A stretch of 64,000 nt of DNA from Heterohyrax brucei (Eukaryota > Chordata > Mammalia > Hyracoidea > Procaviidae), in the NCBI GenBank assembly GCA_028571685.1, contig CM053162.1, positions 7,134,001-7,198,000 of the forward strand, given 5' to 3'. The notes beneath the pieces were generated by a model. It did no database searches and was not told the origin of the DNA. It saw only the letters and a program-made list of their open reading frames with translations. Of the stretch, positions 44,995 to 54,713 are shown piece after piece (positions within the stretch are counted from its first letter, which is position 1; every line of letters starts with the position of its first letter). The position numbers were made by a program, and so were the translations under genes.

Positions 44995-45341
44995 CAGTGA
45001 TGCTGTTACACATCAAAGTCACTGGATATTGGCAATTGCATGTGCACATTGTTTGATCTAACACTTTCATCAAATCTACCCTTAACTCTCTTTCTAGCTA
45101 TGTCAGAGCAACTTAGCCTGTGGGCAATAGAAGTTGTCACCTACACAGGAGAAAGAGCCACTTCAGTGATTTTGGTCTGCCACAGGCTAAAGAGAAGGTC
45201 CCCTCAAAACAATACTGTCTCCCCGTGTCACTGACTTCTGGATGAGCACTGGAACAGAAGTTGAACACATGTATGAATACCTCTTTTCTGAACTCAGAGG
45301 ATAGGCACACACATGTGTCCTAGATAAGACGTTCAGTGCTG
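44995..45341. other. No gene seen; unique sequence
   Basis: Unique DNA between the SINE-tail fragment and the antisense LTR. Nothing recognised. Confidence 0.4.
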
Positions 45342-45835
45342 TGTTTGTCATCTGGTGCTACCACAAAGTGGATGGCTTTAACAAATAAGAGTTTATTCTT
45401 ACACAGCCTGGTAGGATACAAGCTCGAATTCAGGGTGTCTGCTCCAGTGGAAGGCTCTCCCTCTGTCGGCTCTAGAGGAAGCTCTTTGGGTTGCATCACT
45501 CTTTGGTCAGGGAACATCTTGGCACAGGAACCTCAGATCTGAAGGACACTCTCTTCTCCTGGTGCTGCTTTCTTGATGCTGTGAGGTTCCCAATTCCCCT
45601 GCTTGCTTCTCTTTCCTTTTTTCTCTCATAGGATGACAGGATAAAGGTGGGTACAAGCCATATCCAGGGAAATTCCCTTTACAGTGGAGCAGGGAGGAGA
45701 TCTTATGAAGGGATTTACAGTCCCAACCTAATCCTCTAACATACAGCATAGGAAAATCACAAAATGGAGGACAATCATAAAATTTTGGGAACCATGGTCC
45801 AGCCGCACAGCTACACGCATTTTGGGGGGACACAA
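45342..45835 (-). mobile_element. MaLR-type LTR, antisense
   Basis: Starts 'tgtttgtcatctggtgctac' with 'cacaaagtggatggctttaa', then 'gggtgtctgctccagtggaa', 'cactctttggtcagggaaca', 'gcacaggaacctcagatctg', and ends 'tttggggggacacaa', losing the last ~15 bp seen in the other copies. Third antisense copy in 8 kb. Confidence 0.87.
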
Positions 45836-45879
45836 TGGCCATGATGCCTTGGCTCAGAACCTCACTTATCACTCAGTTT

Positions 45880-45985
45880 CCACGTGAACTTAAGTTTAGT
45901 GTTCTCATCTGTAAAGTGGTAGTAAGCATAGTATGCACCTCGTCAAAGTGGTGTAAACATTAAGGAATACGTGCGTAAGTAGCTG
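45880..45985 (+). mobile_element. MIR SINE relic
   Basis: 'ttagtgttctcatctgtaaa', 'gtggtagtaagcatagtatg', 'cacctcgtcaaagtggtgta' match the first half of the MIR core. Confidence 0.65.
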
Positions 45986-46317
45986 AAAGCCCTGAAAGCT
46001 GTATGGGCCTGTTCTAGCTCTCAACATTCAGAATAGCCACGCCATTTCTTTTCCCACTCTGGCTACTCCTATAAATTAAGGTGGGCACGAGAGGTCCAGA
46101 GGAAGATTATTGTGATTCTCTGGGTTCCAGCTTGGAATGCACATCCCCGGAGAAAATGAAAGATACTCTTGAAGCACAGTGAAACTTAGTGTGGCATGGC
46201 AAGAACCTTTTAAAGGTGTGTAGGTTCCATATGCATGTTAAGTATTTTCTGAAGATCCAATAAATATTCTTAGTATATGACATTTGTGTTATTTTTAAAT
46301 ACGTACGGGTGTAGCAG
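45986..46317. other. No gene seen; unique sequence
   Basis: No gene or repeat recognised. Confidence 0.4.
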
Positions 46318-46485
46318 AAATCCTGGTGGAGTAGTAGCCAAATGTTACGTCTGCTAACCAAAAGGTCTGCAATTCAAAGCCTCCAGTGGCTCCTTGGAAA
46401 CACTTTGGGGCCTTTCTACTCTGTCCTGTAGGGTTGCTGTGAGTTGGAACTGACTCAATGTCAGTGGTTTGGTTTTCTAGGTGCT
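46318..46485 (+). mobile_element. AfroSINE, short form
   Basis: 'agaaatcctggtggagtagt' head, 'tgctaaccaaaaggtctgca', 'cagtggctccttggaaacac', 'ctactctgtcctgtagggtt', tail 'gtgagttggaactgactcaa' and 'ggtttggttttc'. Confidence 0.93.
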
Positions 46486-46669
46486 GCTGCCTTTATTGCT
46501 CAGTTATTTAATTATGCTCCAGAAGTTATAGTAATTTTTACTGCATTTTTTTCTCAGTAATTGAATACTAAAAGTAAAGTTACTTTTACTTCGAGTGCCA
46601 AGACATTTTTTAAGACCTCTTATTTGAAAGTTCTGAGGATCACCATATAATAGAAAAAATGTGAAACCA

Positions 46670-46775
46670 GGAGAGAGTGCTTTTCTAATTGGCTGTGGGC
46701 CCTGGAGTCACTTCATTTCTTTATGCCTCAGTTTCCCTGTGAATAGATTAAGAGGACTGACAGTACTTGGCTTTC
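46670..46775 (+). mobile_element. MIR SINE relic
   Basis: 'ggagtcacttcatttcttta', 'tgcctcagtttccctgtgaa', 'tagattaagaggactgacag' follow the MIR pattern. Confidence 0.6.
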
Positions 46776-46819
46776 TGGTAGCCAATCATAAAACTAGAAA
46801 AAAGCTATATTTATGGAAA

Positions 46820-47170
46820 TGTTCATGGAACCATTATTTATAATGAAAAAAAAAATAGAGCAACATAAATGTCCAAACAGAATAATGGTATCGTACATCT
46901 ACTTGATATATTATGAATCTAATTAAGACAATGTTCACTAATACTATGTAACAACATAGACAATTGCTTCTGATTTATTCTTAAAGGTAAAAAAAAGACA
47001 TAAATGATATGATTGTAACTGTATAATAAAACCAATGGCAGAAAGTGAGAAGAAATTGGAAGAAAACACACACTAAATGTAACTGTGCATGAGTGGCTTT
47101 ACATCTTTTTTACAGATACTTTTGTACAGTTTCCAAATTATATTCAAAGGGATATATTACCTAAACTAAG
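46820..47170 (+). mobile_element. Old L1 3' end relic (L1M-like)
   Basis: The sequence resembles the far 3' end of old L1: 'accattatttataatgaaaa', 'gagcaacataaatgtccaaa', 'aatggtatcgtacatctact', 'tgatatgattgtaactgtat', then a 3'UTR block near 47090 ('gagtggctttacatcttttt', 'tttgtacagtttccaaatta'). Highly diverged. Confidence 0.6.
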
Positions 47171-47944
47171 CAGAATACATCAGAAATAATCAGAGAAGAG
47201 AGCTGGGTTAGATGTTTTCTAAGGCCATTCTGCTTTGAACTCCAACTAGATTCATGAAGATTTAAAAATAGATTTCTAAAAGCCCTTTCAATGTATAAAG
47301 CATTACACAATTAGAAGGCCTTATTGTTATTAGCTCAGTACCAAGCAAGAAGGAATACACACCTATTAAATGAGAACAAGGCAGATGACACAACACTGCA
47401 TTTAACGTCAGAGCTCTTTTGGCGGAAATATTCTTGATGCAACCTTTGGAAGAATGAATTTTACATGGCTTTCAGACATGCAGTCCTCTCTGCCCTTTGT
47501 ACCGGCAAAATTGTCAAGCAGATTTTGTTGCATTCTCAAGTGAAGGGTGTAACAGATGGCCAGAGCCCAGCTTGGGGATGTATGTCTACTTAGAGATCAA
47601 TGATGCTTTCCAAGCAAGGGAAAAGGGATCTGCCTTCCCCTGTAAGAAGTAAGACTAGGACCACACAAGCAGGAAGACTAAAATGGAAAAAGTGTGCCTA
47701 GGTGAACTTTTCTGTAGAAAACCCCACATCACAATACCAAAGTGAACTTAAGCACAATGAAGAAATAACCTAGAAAAGTAGGTTTTTAGCCCTATCCATA
47801 GGTCAATAGTTATAATTCATGTGGAACAGCAGCATCTGCTAGGGCATGCTTTCATTTCTGCAGAGGCATCTCACCTCATCCTCGTCCAGTGAAACTTGGA
47901 GAATGAGGAAAGAAAGATGAAACCATACAAAGCAACATTCTGAA
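47171..47944. other. No gene seen; unique sequence
   Basis: Nothing recognised. Confidence 0.4.
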
Positions 47945-48110
47945 CTTCAGTTCAGAAGATATGGTTTTGACCCCTGGCCTGTAAAGTATAAACAACACAA
48001 ACCTCAGACCAGCAACTTTGCCTTTTCTGGCCTCAGTTTGTGTACAAGCTGGAGTTAGAGTACTTTCAAGGTGGTTGAAAGAAATTTAGTGACAATGAAG
48101 TCTGAGGGTT
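47945..48110 (+). mobile_element. MIR SINE relic
   Basis: 'gttttgacccctggcctgta', 'agaccagcaactttgccttt', 'ctggcctcagtttgtgtaca' suggest a diverged MIR. Confidence 0.45.
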
Positions 48111-48474
48111 TATCTCAGCCTTAATGTAAAAATTTGAAGTAGCCTTGAAACCAAGTCCAAGTGTGTGATTCCAAATGCCCAGTACAAGCAGCAGTGATAG
48201 CAAAAGAAATCAGCCAGTGAGACAAAAATGAATTAAATACATATTCAGTGTTTTCACCCACATTTTTGTATTTTCTTTTGTTATATACTTGAACTACTAG
48301 TAAGGACATCAAATAATCATATAATTAGTCTTAAAATCTAGAGCACATCACAAGACAAGGAGTATTTAAGAGCTTAAATGGTCAAAGACACAAGTTCTTC
48401 CTAATGAGGCTGATCCCTGCCATAGTCCCTGGGGAGACTCCTGGGCAAGCAATAAAGTCACAGGGCTTACTGAG

Positions 48475-48587
48475 TCAAAGATCCTTACAGATACTGAGTC
48501 CAAATTAAGGAAAAGAAGTGTCAGAGAGGAGAAGTAAGTTTCTCAGATTTGTATAGCTAATAAATAATAAACTTAGACTTAAATTTA
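48475..48587 (+). mobile_element. MIR SINE relic
   Basis: 'gaaaagaagtgtcagagagg', 'agaagtaagtttctcagatt', 'tgtatagctaataaataata' match the MIR core at low identity. Two AfroSINEs follow. Confidence 0.5.
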
Positions 48588-48770
48588 GGTTTCTCAGTGG
48601 TGAAAACACTTGGATGCTAACTGAAAGGCCAGTGGTTCAAGGCCTTCACAGGAGAAAGATGTGACAATCTACTTTCATAAAAATTTACAGACTTGGAAAC
48701 TCAGTGGGGCAGTTCTACTCTGCCCTGTAGGGGTACTGTGAGTTAGAGTCAGCTTGATGGCAACGGGAAT
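48588..48770 (+). mobile_element. AfroSINE, long form (first of a tandem pair)
   Basis: 'ctgaaaggccagtggttcaa', 'gaaagatgtgacaatctact', 'gcagttctactctgccctgt', tail 'tgagttagagtcagcttgat'. Ends directly at the start of the next copy. Confidence 0.88.
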
Positions 48771-48772
48771 TT

Positions 48773-48960
48773 TATGGGAGGAGCAGTTAACACACTTGCT
48801 TGCTAACCAAAATTGGAGGTCTGGCTTACCCAGAAATGCCTTGGAACAAAGGCCTGACAAGATCTACTTTCAGATAGTCAGCCATTTGAAAACCTTATGG
48901 AATAGCTCTACTCTGACACACGCAGAGTTGCCAAGAGTTGAGTTGACTCTACAGGAAATG
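48773..48960 (+). mobile_element. AfroSINE, long form (second of a tandem pair)
   Basis: 'gaggagcagttaacacactt', 'ggaacaaaggcctgacaaga', 'tagctctactctgacacacg', tail 'agagttgagttgactctaca'. Same strand as the copy before it, with 2-3 bp between them. Confidence 0.9.
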
Positions 48961-50539
48961 ATAATTCAAAATATATTTTCCTGGTGTGAGAAATGTATTT
49001 TAAATGCAACAGAGCCAGAGGCTAGCACTGCTTCAGCGGAAGCAGAAGATGTGTGTGGGGAATGGTGAGAAAGGTAAGAAATCATAGGCTGATTCTTTGC
49101 ATTATGTCTCAGTGTTAAAGTTTTAGGTGACCTCACATCCATTTCATTGTTACAGACTGAACATTTTTAGTTAGGCAGGAGGGGCGTTAGCCCAGTCTTA
49201 CTAATGAGGAGATAGAAAGAGAAGTCAAACATTGAACCCAAAATCTCATGGCCCGTTGTGTCAAACATAAGGCAAGTGACTGAACGTCTTCACAGGGAAA
49301 TAGAATTCTTTGCATGACCCTTTCCTGCCTGCTCATCTACACTGTATTTCTGAGTGCTAGAAAATTAGGTAAGCAGTTCTAGGCTTGGCTTCCCAGTGGA
49401 GCCCTTTATGCTCGTTGATTCTAGGACCTGCAATAACAATGTCAGGACACTTCCCTACTAAATTTGTAACTTTCACAGTGAATAGCTTGAGCTTTGAGGG
49501 GTTCAAAGATTATCAGCGTCTACTTACTGCCCAAAACTTCAAGCCATGGGGTGTATTTTTATGAATAAATCCAAGTTACCAAAGAACAAATTTGGCTGAC
49601 ATCTAGTAGTGGGCACGGGGGTGGAGGACAAAAGAATAGAGACAATTAGCCAGGCTAGATGGAAGATGGAATACACCAGGCCAATCCCCTGGTAGTCAGG
49701 CAGTACAGCTGCACAGAGCCCCAGCTACTTCCCCCTTTACAGTTTTAACTAAAAGGAGCATTACAGAGGTGAATTAACATTTAAAAAGAATGTAAAAACT
49801 CAGAGCTGTTCTAATGATGATTAATGGAGAGCTATAAAGGGGGCCATGACCTGCTAGTGTCATTAAATGGATTGGCAGGTTTCTGAGCATTAATTATAAA
49901 TAGCCACGGGAGTTCTCCTGCTTAACCTAAGGATGATAAATCCAGGTCTCCAAGTGAGAAGAAGAAAGAAAAACACAAATGGGAAAAAAGTTTGCATGTG
50001 AATGTCTATATGTTGTGCAGAGGAAGACAGAGAGGAAGAGAGCAGAGAGGATGAGACAAATGATAAATTAGACTCTGCCAGTCAATCACATTTTCTAAAT
50101 GTTTTATGTCTCAAAAGCTATAAAAGCAATATTCCTTTCTGTCCTCAATGGAATCATTTCTGTACAGAAATCACATCAGTTTCCTTGGGGATTTCAACTG
50201 AAATGTGTTTTGCCTTTTCTTTTTATATTTACTCTCTAGCCTGTGACCAAAGAAGGGTCAAAGTCTGCATACAAATGGAGGAGAGAGAATCCAAGTGACC
50301 AACAGAAGTGGGCAAGCAAGCTGGAAAGGCTCTGGCAAGGGGCCCAGGGAACGAGTCTTGGCTCTTGTGAGCCATGGTGAAACAAACGATAGCAGGGTCT
50401 CTTTTGAAATCTCCTTCCGGGACCATTTCAGGAAGTAGATCCACCACTTTGCGCAGCAGTCATAGTGAGGGCTCAACTACCTGCACTTGGCTAGCATAAA
50501 AATAGCTTGTGATGGTATCTGACCTCATTGTCTAACTTC
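48961..50539. other. No gene seen; unique sequence with possible MIR
   Basis: A possible MIR core around 49185-49300 ('cttactaatgaggagataga') is weak. Frames such as 50002-50298 have no domain. Confidence 0.35.
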
Positions 50540-52210
50540 ACAAGAGGAAGGAGAGAAAATAATCAGCATCAATCTTATTCTTATGACATGATAGTCAAAC
50601 ACACCTCCACCCTCCAAACTTCACCAGTTCTGACAGCAGCTATCTCCTCCACAGCACTCTCTATGTATCTGCTGGGTTCAGTAATTCATTGCAATGACCA
50701 CACAGAACTCACAGACAATACTAATGATTACAAGTTTATTAGGGAAGTAACAGGTTACAATACCATGGCTTGACTCAGGCACACCTTAGTCTACAAGGTG
50801 ACATCTTTGCTTTTCAACAGTTTAAGATATCCTTTGCAGCAGATTTTCCCAATACAATGTGTCCTTTGATTTCTTGACTGCTGTGTCCATGGGTGTTGAT
50901 TGTAGAACCAAGTAAAATAAATTCTTCACAACCTCAATCCTGTCTCCATTTATCATGATCTTGTTTACCTGTCCACTTGTGAGGATTTTTGTTTTTTGTG
51001 ATGCCGAGGTACAATCCAGACTGTAGGCTGTGATCATTCATCTTCATTAGTGTTTCAAATCCTCGTCATTTCCAGTGAGCAATGTTGTGTTGTATACATG
51101 CAAAAGCTGGACAATGAATAGAGAACACAGAAGAAGAATTGATGACTTTGAATTGTGGTACAGGAGAAGAATATTAAATGCACCATGGACTGCTAAAAGA
51201 ACAAACAAATCTGTTCTGGAAGAAGTGCAACCAGAGGGCTCCTTAGAAGCAAAGATAGCATGACTGCATCTCACATACTTTGGACATGTTGTCAGGAAGG
51301 ATCAACACTTGGAGAAAGACACCATGCTTGGTATAGTGGAGGGTCAGCAAAAACAGAAAGACCCTCAACAAGATAGATTAACACAGTGGCTGCAACTGTG
51401 TGCTCAAGCATAGCAACAATAGTGACGATGGCACAGAACCAGTCAGGGTTTCGTTCTGTTAGGCCTAGGGTCACTGTGAGTTGGAACCTACTGAATAGCA
51501 CCTAACAACAAAGGTTACATGTCAGGATCAGGAAGTGCTTAGGCAAAACCTCCTTGCTCCAGGGCAGGGCAGTGCTCTGAGCTCTTCCTAGCTGCGCTCA
51601 ACTCCCTGAAGATAAGGGAGTCTCCTTCCCCTGGCCCTTGGCCCTTGGCCTCTGCCTTGTTTGGTTAAGTGCTGCAAAGCTCTTTTAGCTCTGCCTGGAA
51701 GTACCTGGATGCACCCTACTCTGCCAGAAAGCCTCCTTCCAGGAAGTACTCAGCTCTCTTGTTTCATGGTTTGGTGCACTCACTGTAGCTGCCTGCTTAG
51801 TGGTCCAGAAAACCCACTTTGCCATCTTGTGCTAGCATCTCTTTGTCACTGCTTCTCAGAGTCTTGCACTTTGATGTTGTAACTGCTTCTCTGCCTTTTA
51901 GGTCTAGGAGATTCTCAGCACAGGGACCCCAAGTCCAAAGGATGTGTTCCACTCCCAGTTCTTCTTACTTTGCCTGTAGGATGATTCATTTTAAGCTTAG
52001 TGGGATAGCAAAACTGACTAATCCCCTCATTAGTGTTCCATCTACCTTGTTTGCATGGTCCCACTCCACAACTGTGCCAAGCACCATATTTGCGTTAATC
52101 AAGCTGATCACTTTGGTGGGCCACAAGCACCTTATTTGAGTAGTTCCACCCAATAATTTGGTGGGAGATACAAGACCATGTGAAAAGCAATCCATCACTT
52201 CACAGTGAAT
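50540..52210 (-). mobile_element. ERVL-like LTR, antisense, split by RTE
   Basis: Left part 50540-50751 contains 'gaccacacagaactcacaga' and 'gattacaagtttattaggga', whose complement carries the polyadenylation signal AATAAA. Right part 51520 to about 52210 continues through pyrimidine-rich blocks to 'caaccaataatttggtggga'-like sequence. No TG/CA ends could be fixed and no retroviral coding sequence was seen. The assignment to an ERVL-type LTR is tentative, but the continuity across the RTE insertion is clear. Confidence 0.5.
50760..51511. mobile_element. RTE insertion with inverted 5' half (twin priming)
   Basis: 50760 to about 51090 is antisense RTE ('taccatggcttgactcaggc', 'ttgatttcttgactgctgtg', 'atcctgtctccatttatcat'). 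About 51091-51511 is sense RTE ('acatgcaaaagctggacaat', 'tgaattgtggtacaggagaa', 'gacacagtggctgcaactgt') ending in an ACA-type tail. The perfect 8-bp duplication 'aggttaca' flanks the whole unit at 50752-50759 and 51512-51519, so it is one insertion. In the element's own order the two halves are neighbours, missing only about 15 nt at the break (compare 43400-43440). Sense frame 51075-51263 is a coding remnant. Confidence 0.92.
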
Positions 52211-52224
52211 AAGAAAGACTACCA

Positions 52225-52352
52225 GTGCCATAAAAGCAAGGACTTTTGTGTTTATTCTATTCACTGCTACATCCCCACAAACTAGAACATTATATAACAA
52301 GCCCTTCCACATGGTTGTTGAATGACTAAGTGAATAAATTTATCAGTGAATA
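52225..52352 (+). mobile_element. L2 LINE 3' terminus
   Basis: 'agcaaggacttttgtgttta', 'ttctattcactgctacatcc', 'ccacaaactagaacattata', 'ggttgttgaatgactaagtg' match the L2 3' end including the GAATG-type terminus. Confidence 0.75.
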
Positions 52353-52724
52353 AGAAAACACTTCAGCCTCATTTCTAAAAGTGAGGCTAACTTAGACATA
52401 CCTGGTTCCACAGAACCTTTCTGCAGACAGACATTGAAATAATAAGTACATCGTTCTCTGCAGGGACATCTTTCCTAGAAGGATTGCTTTGACTCTGGAA
52501 TGCTATGGTGCTGGCTTTCATCCCAGCCTGCCCTTTCAAATCTCATCAAACTCTTCATGTTTCAGAGCAGGGAGGGTTCCTTCTGATGAAGACCCAGACA
52601 AATGTTCAGAGTTTCTCAAGGAAGGAGTTTAAGGACCAACACTTGGCCACTCCAATGTCCTGTCTATTATACCACCTTACTGTTTTCTTTATCCCTCTTG
52701 ATTTCTAAATATGTAATCAGTAAA
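52353..52724. other. No gene seen; unique sequence
   Basis: Nothing recognised. Confidence 0.4.
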
Positions 52725-52825
52725 GTAGTTACTGTCAAGTTGAGTCAATTCATGGCAATCCCATTTGTTTCAGAGTAGACCTGTGTTCCAAAGATTTTTC
52801 AGTGTCTGTGATCTTTCACATAGGT
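52725..52825 (-). mobile_element. AfroSINE fragment, antisense
   Basis: Only the 3' half: 'gttactgtcaagttgagtca', 'attcatggcaatcccatttg', 'tttcagagtagacctgtgtt', 'aagatttttcagtgtctgtg'. Confidence 0.8.
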
Positions 52826-54237
52826 ATAAAAAGTATCTCAGCCTGGGGCCTGTGGCTGGCATTAGGTAAAAGTCTGAAGATCTGGGATTCTGTCCACAGG
52901 TGACAGGAATCCTCTGGGCTTTGGCTATTCCTTGTGACTGATGGAGAAGAGTTGAAAGGAAGTGAGCTGGGATGAGAGAAGAGAGACAGAGACAGAGTGG
53001 TTGATTGACTAATCAACTACTGGTTGGTTGGCTGGTTGGTTGGAGTAGAAGAGAAAAATGATTGAAAGATGGGAACCCCACCCCAGGATTTGGAATAATA
53101 GATATCACTGGATGATATATGTATATGTATGTATACATATATATATATTTTAAGTGTCGTTACTTTTCAAGGCTTCCACTGAAAGTCATTATTTCAGCAG
53201 ATTGGAAAATGCTGTGAAAGACCTGGTTCCCTTGTACAGTTTTCATCATATCTTATTGCAATACAGTTACAGAGAATATATCAATTCCTGGCCTGTCCAT
53301 TGCTGCTAATGGAGCCTCCTATTAAAAAGTGGCATTATTAATGGAATTGTACATCTAGGATTAATCAGCTTCCACTGGCCATTTACATTTCTCATTCTGC
53401 AAGCACCTTTGTTTGCTTAATAGGCTGAAGGAGGTAGGAAATGACACAACAAAATCCTCTCCCAATTGCCATGCATATCACTGGTGGATTTAATATCCTC
53501 TTCCCTCTTTCTTCCTCAAGTGCTGCCCATGGATAAGATCTGGCACATGCCACCAGAGAGAAGGAGGTAGCAGCACATAAGTGATTGGCAGGGAGAGAGA
53601 GAAAAAAACAGGACACACAAAGAATACGTGAACCAACAGAGTTAATTCTCCTTGCAGGAAAGAGGGGCAAAGGATCAGTCAAGCAGGATACCTGCTGGAG
53701 CAAATTACCCTGTATTCACATCATGTTCTTAACTCCCCATTAACTACTATGGTTCCCACAATTCACATTTTATTCAGGTTGAGTTTTCAGTCCTGGCTAG
53801 GTTTGACCTATCCCTATAGAACATTCCTGCACTGCCTTCCAACTGAGATTTACAAATAGTAAATTCCAAGCCATATCACCACTAGCCAGGCAAAGCATAA
53901 TTTAACATATAGGAGGGCATAGTGGGAAGGTGAGGAGATCACATAAGCCCACTGAATTTTCTTCCTCTTTTTTCATTATGGATAACTGAGAACTGACAGC
54001 TTGTGATTCCTTTTCATGATTTAGGTAAGGCAAATTAAAAATGTCATGACAATGGCATGACAAGGTCCTTGAGTTCATGGCATTCAAAGAAATCAGTAAA
54101 AGGTGCTGTGTCAAGATGCAGTTTACCTAGCAGAGGATTCCTGGACAGATGCCAGCCTAAAGTAAAGTAGAAGATGATGACAGTACTCCAGGCATGGTCC
54201 ACATCCATAGCAACACTCTGGTATGTGGGCATTGACA
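52826..54237. other. Unique sequence with two simple repeats
   Basis: A GGTT-type run lies at 53021-53044 and a (TA)-rich run at 53115-53152. No gene. The minus frame at 53392-53703 has no recognised domain. Confidence 0.4.
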
Positions 54238-54460
54238 GAAAACCAAATTATGGAGTCAATTCCAACTCATGCTGTGTCCACATGTGTCAGAGTAGAATTG
54301 TAACCCATAGGCTTTGCTGATTTTTTAAGGTAAATTGCCAGGCCTTTCTCTTAAGGCTCCTGTACATGAATTCAAACAGACAAGCTTCTTGTTATCGGCC
54401 CAGCACATTCACCATTTAAACAACCTAGGGACTCTCACGGGTGCCATATGCAGAACGACA
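54238..54460 (-). mobile_element. AfroSINE, antisense, long form
   Basis: 'aaattatggagtcaattcca', 'tgtcagagtagaattgtaac', 'ggctttgctgattttttaag', 'gccaggcctttctcttaagg', 'acatgaattcaaacagacaa', ending 'caacctagggactc'. Confidence 0.88.
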
Positions 54461-54699
54461 TATGTGTTGTCACTTACCCCCTTCACTGAAACGGTAGAAG
54501 TCAGTCTTCTACATACTGGCTAGCAGAGAGTCCGTAGGGAAAGGCTGCTGGAAAATAAGAGACCTTGGACCGGTTCATCAGTCAACGTCTCAGAGAACTC
54601 AGCTTTGTCAAAAGGGACATAGACTTAGAGGAGGTCTCAGTGGGTTCAGCAGCTGGGGCTTTATCACTGAACCATAAGATGTGGAGGTGAATGATGGAA
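54461..54699. other. No gene seen; flank of L1 insertion
   Basis: Unique flank immediately 5' of the long L1 and its target duplication. Confidence 0.4.
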
Positions 54700-54713
54700 A
54701 AGAAATTCATCTC

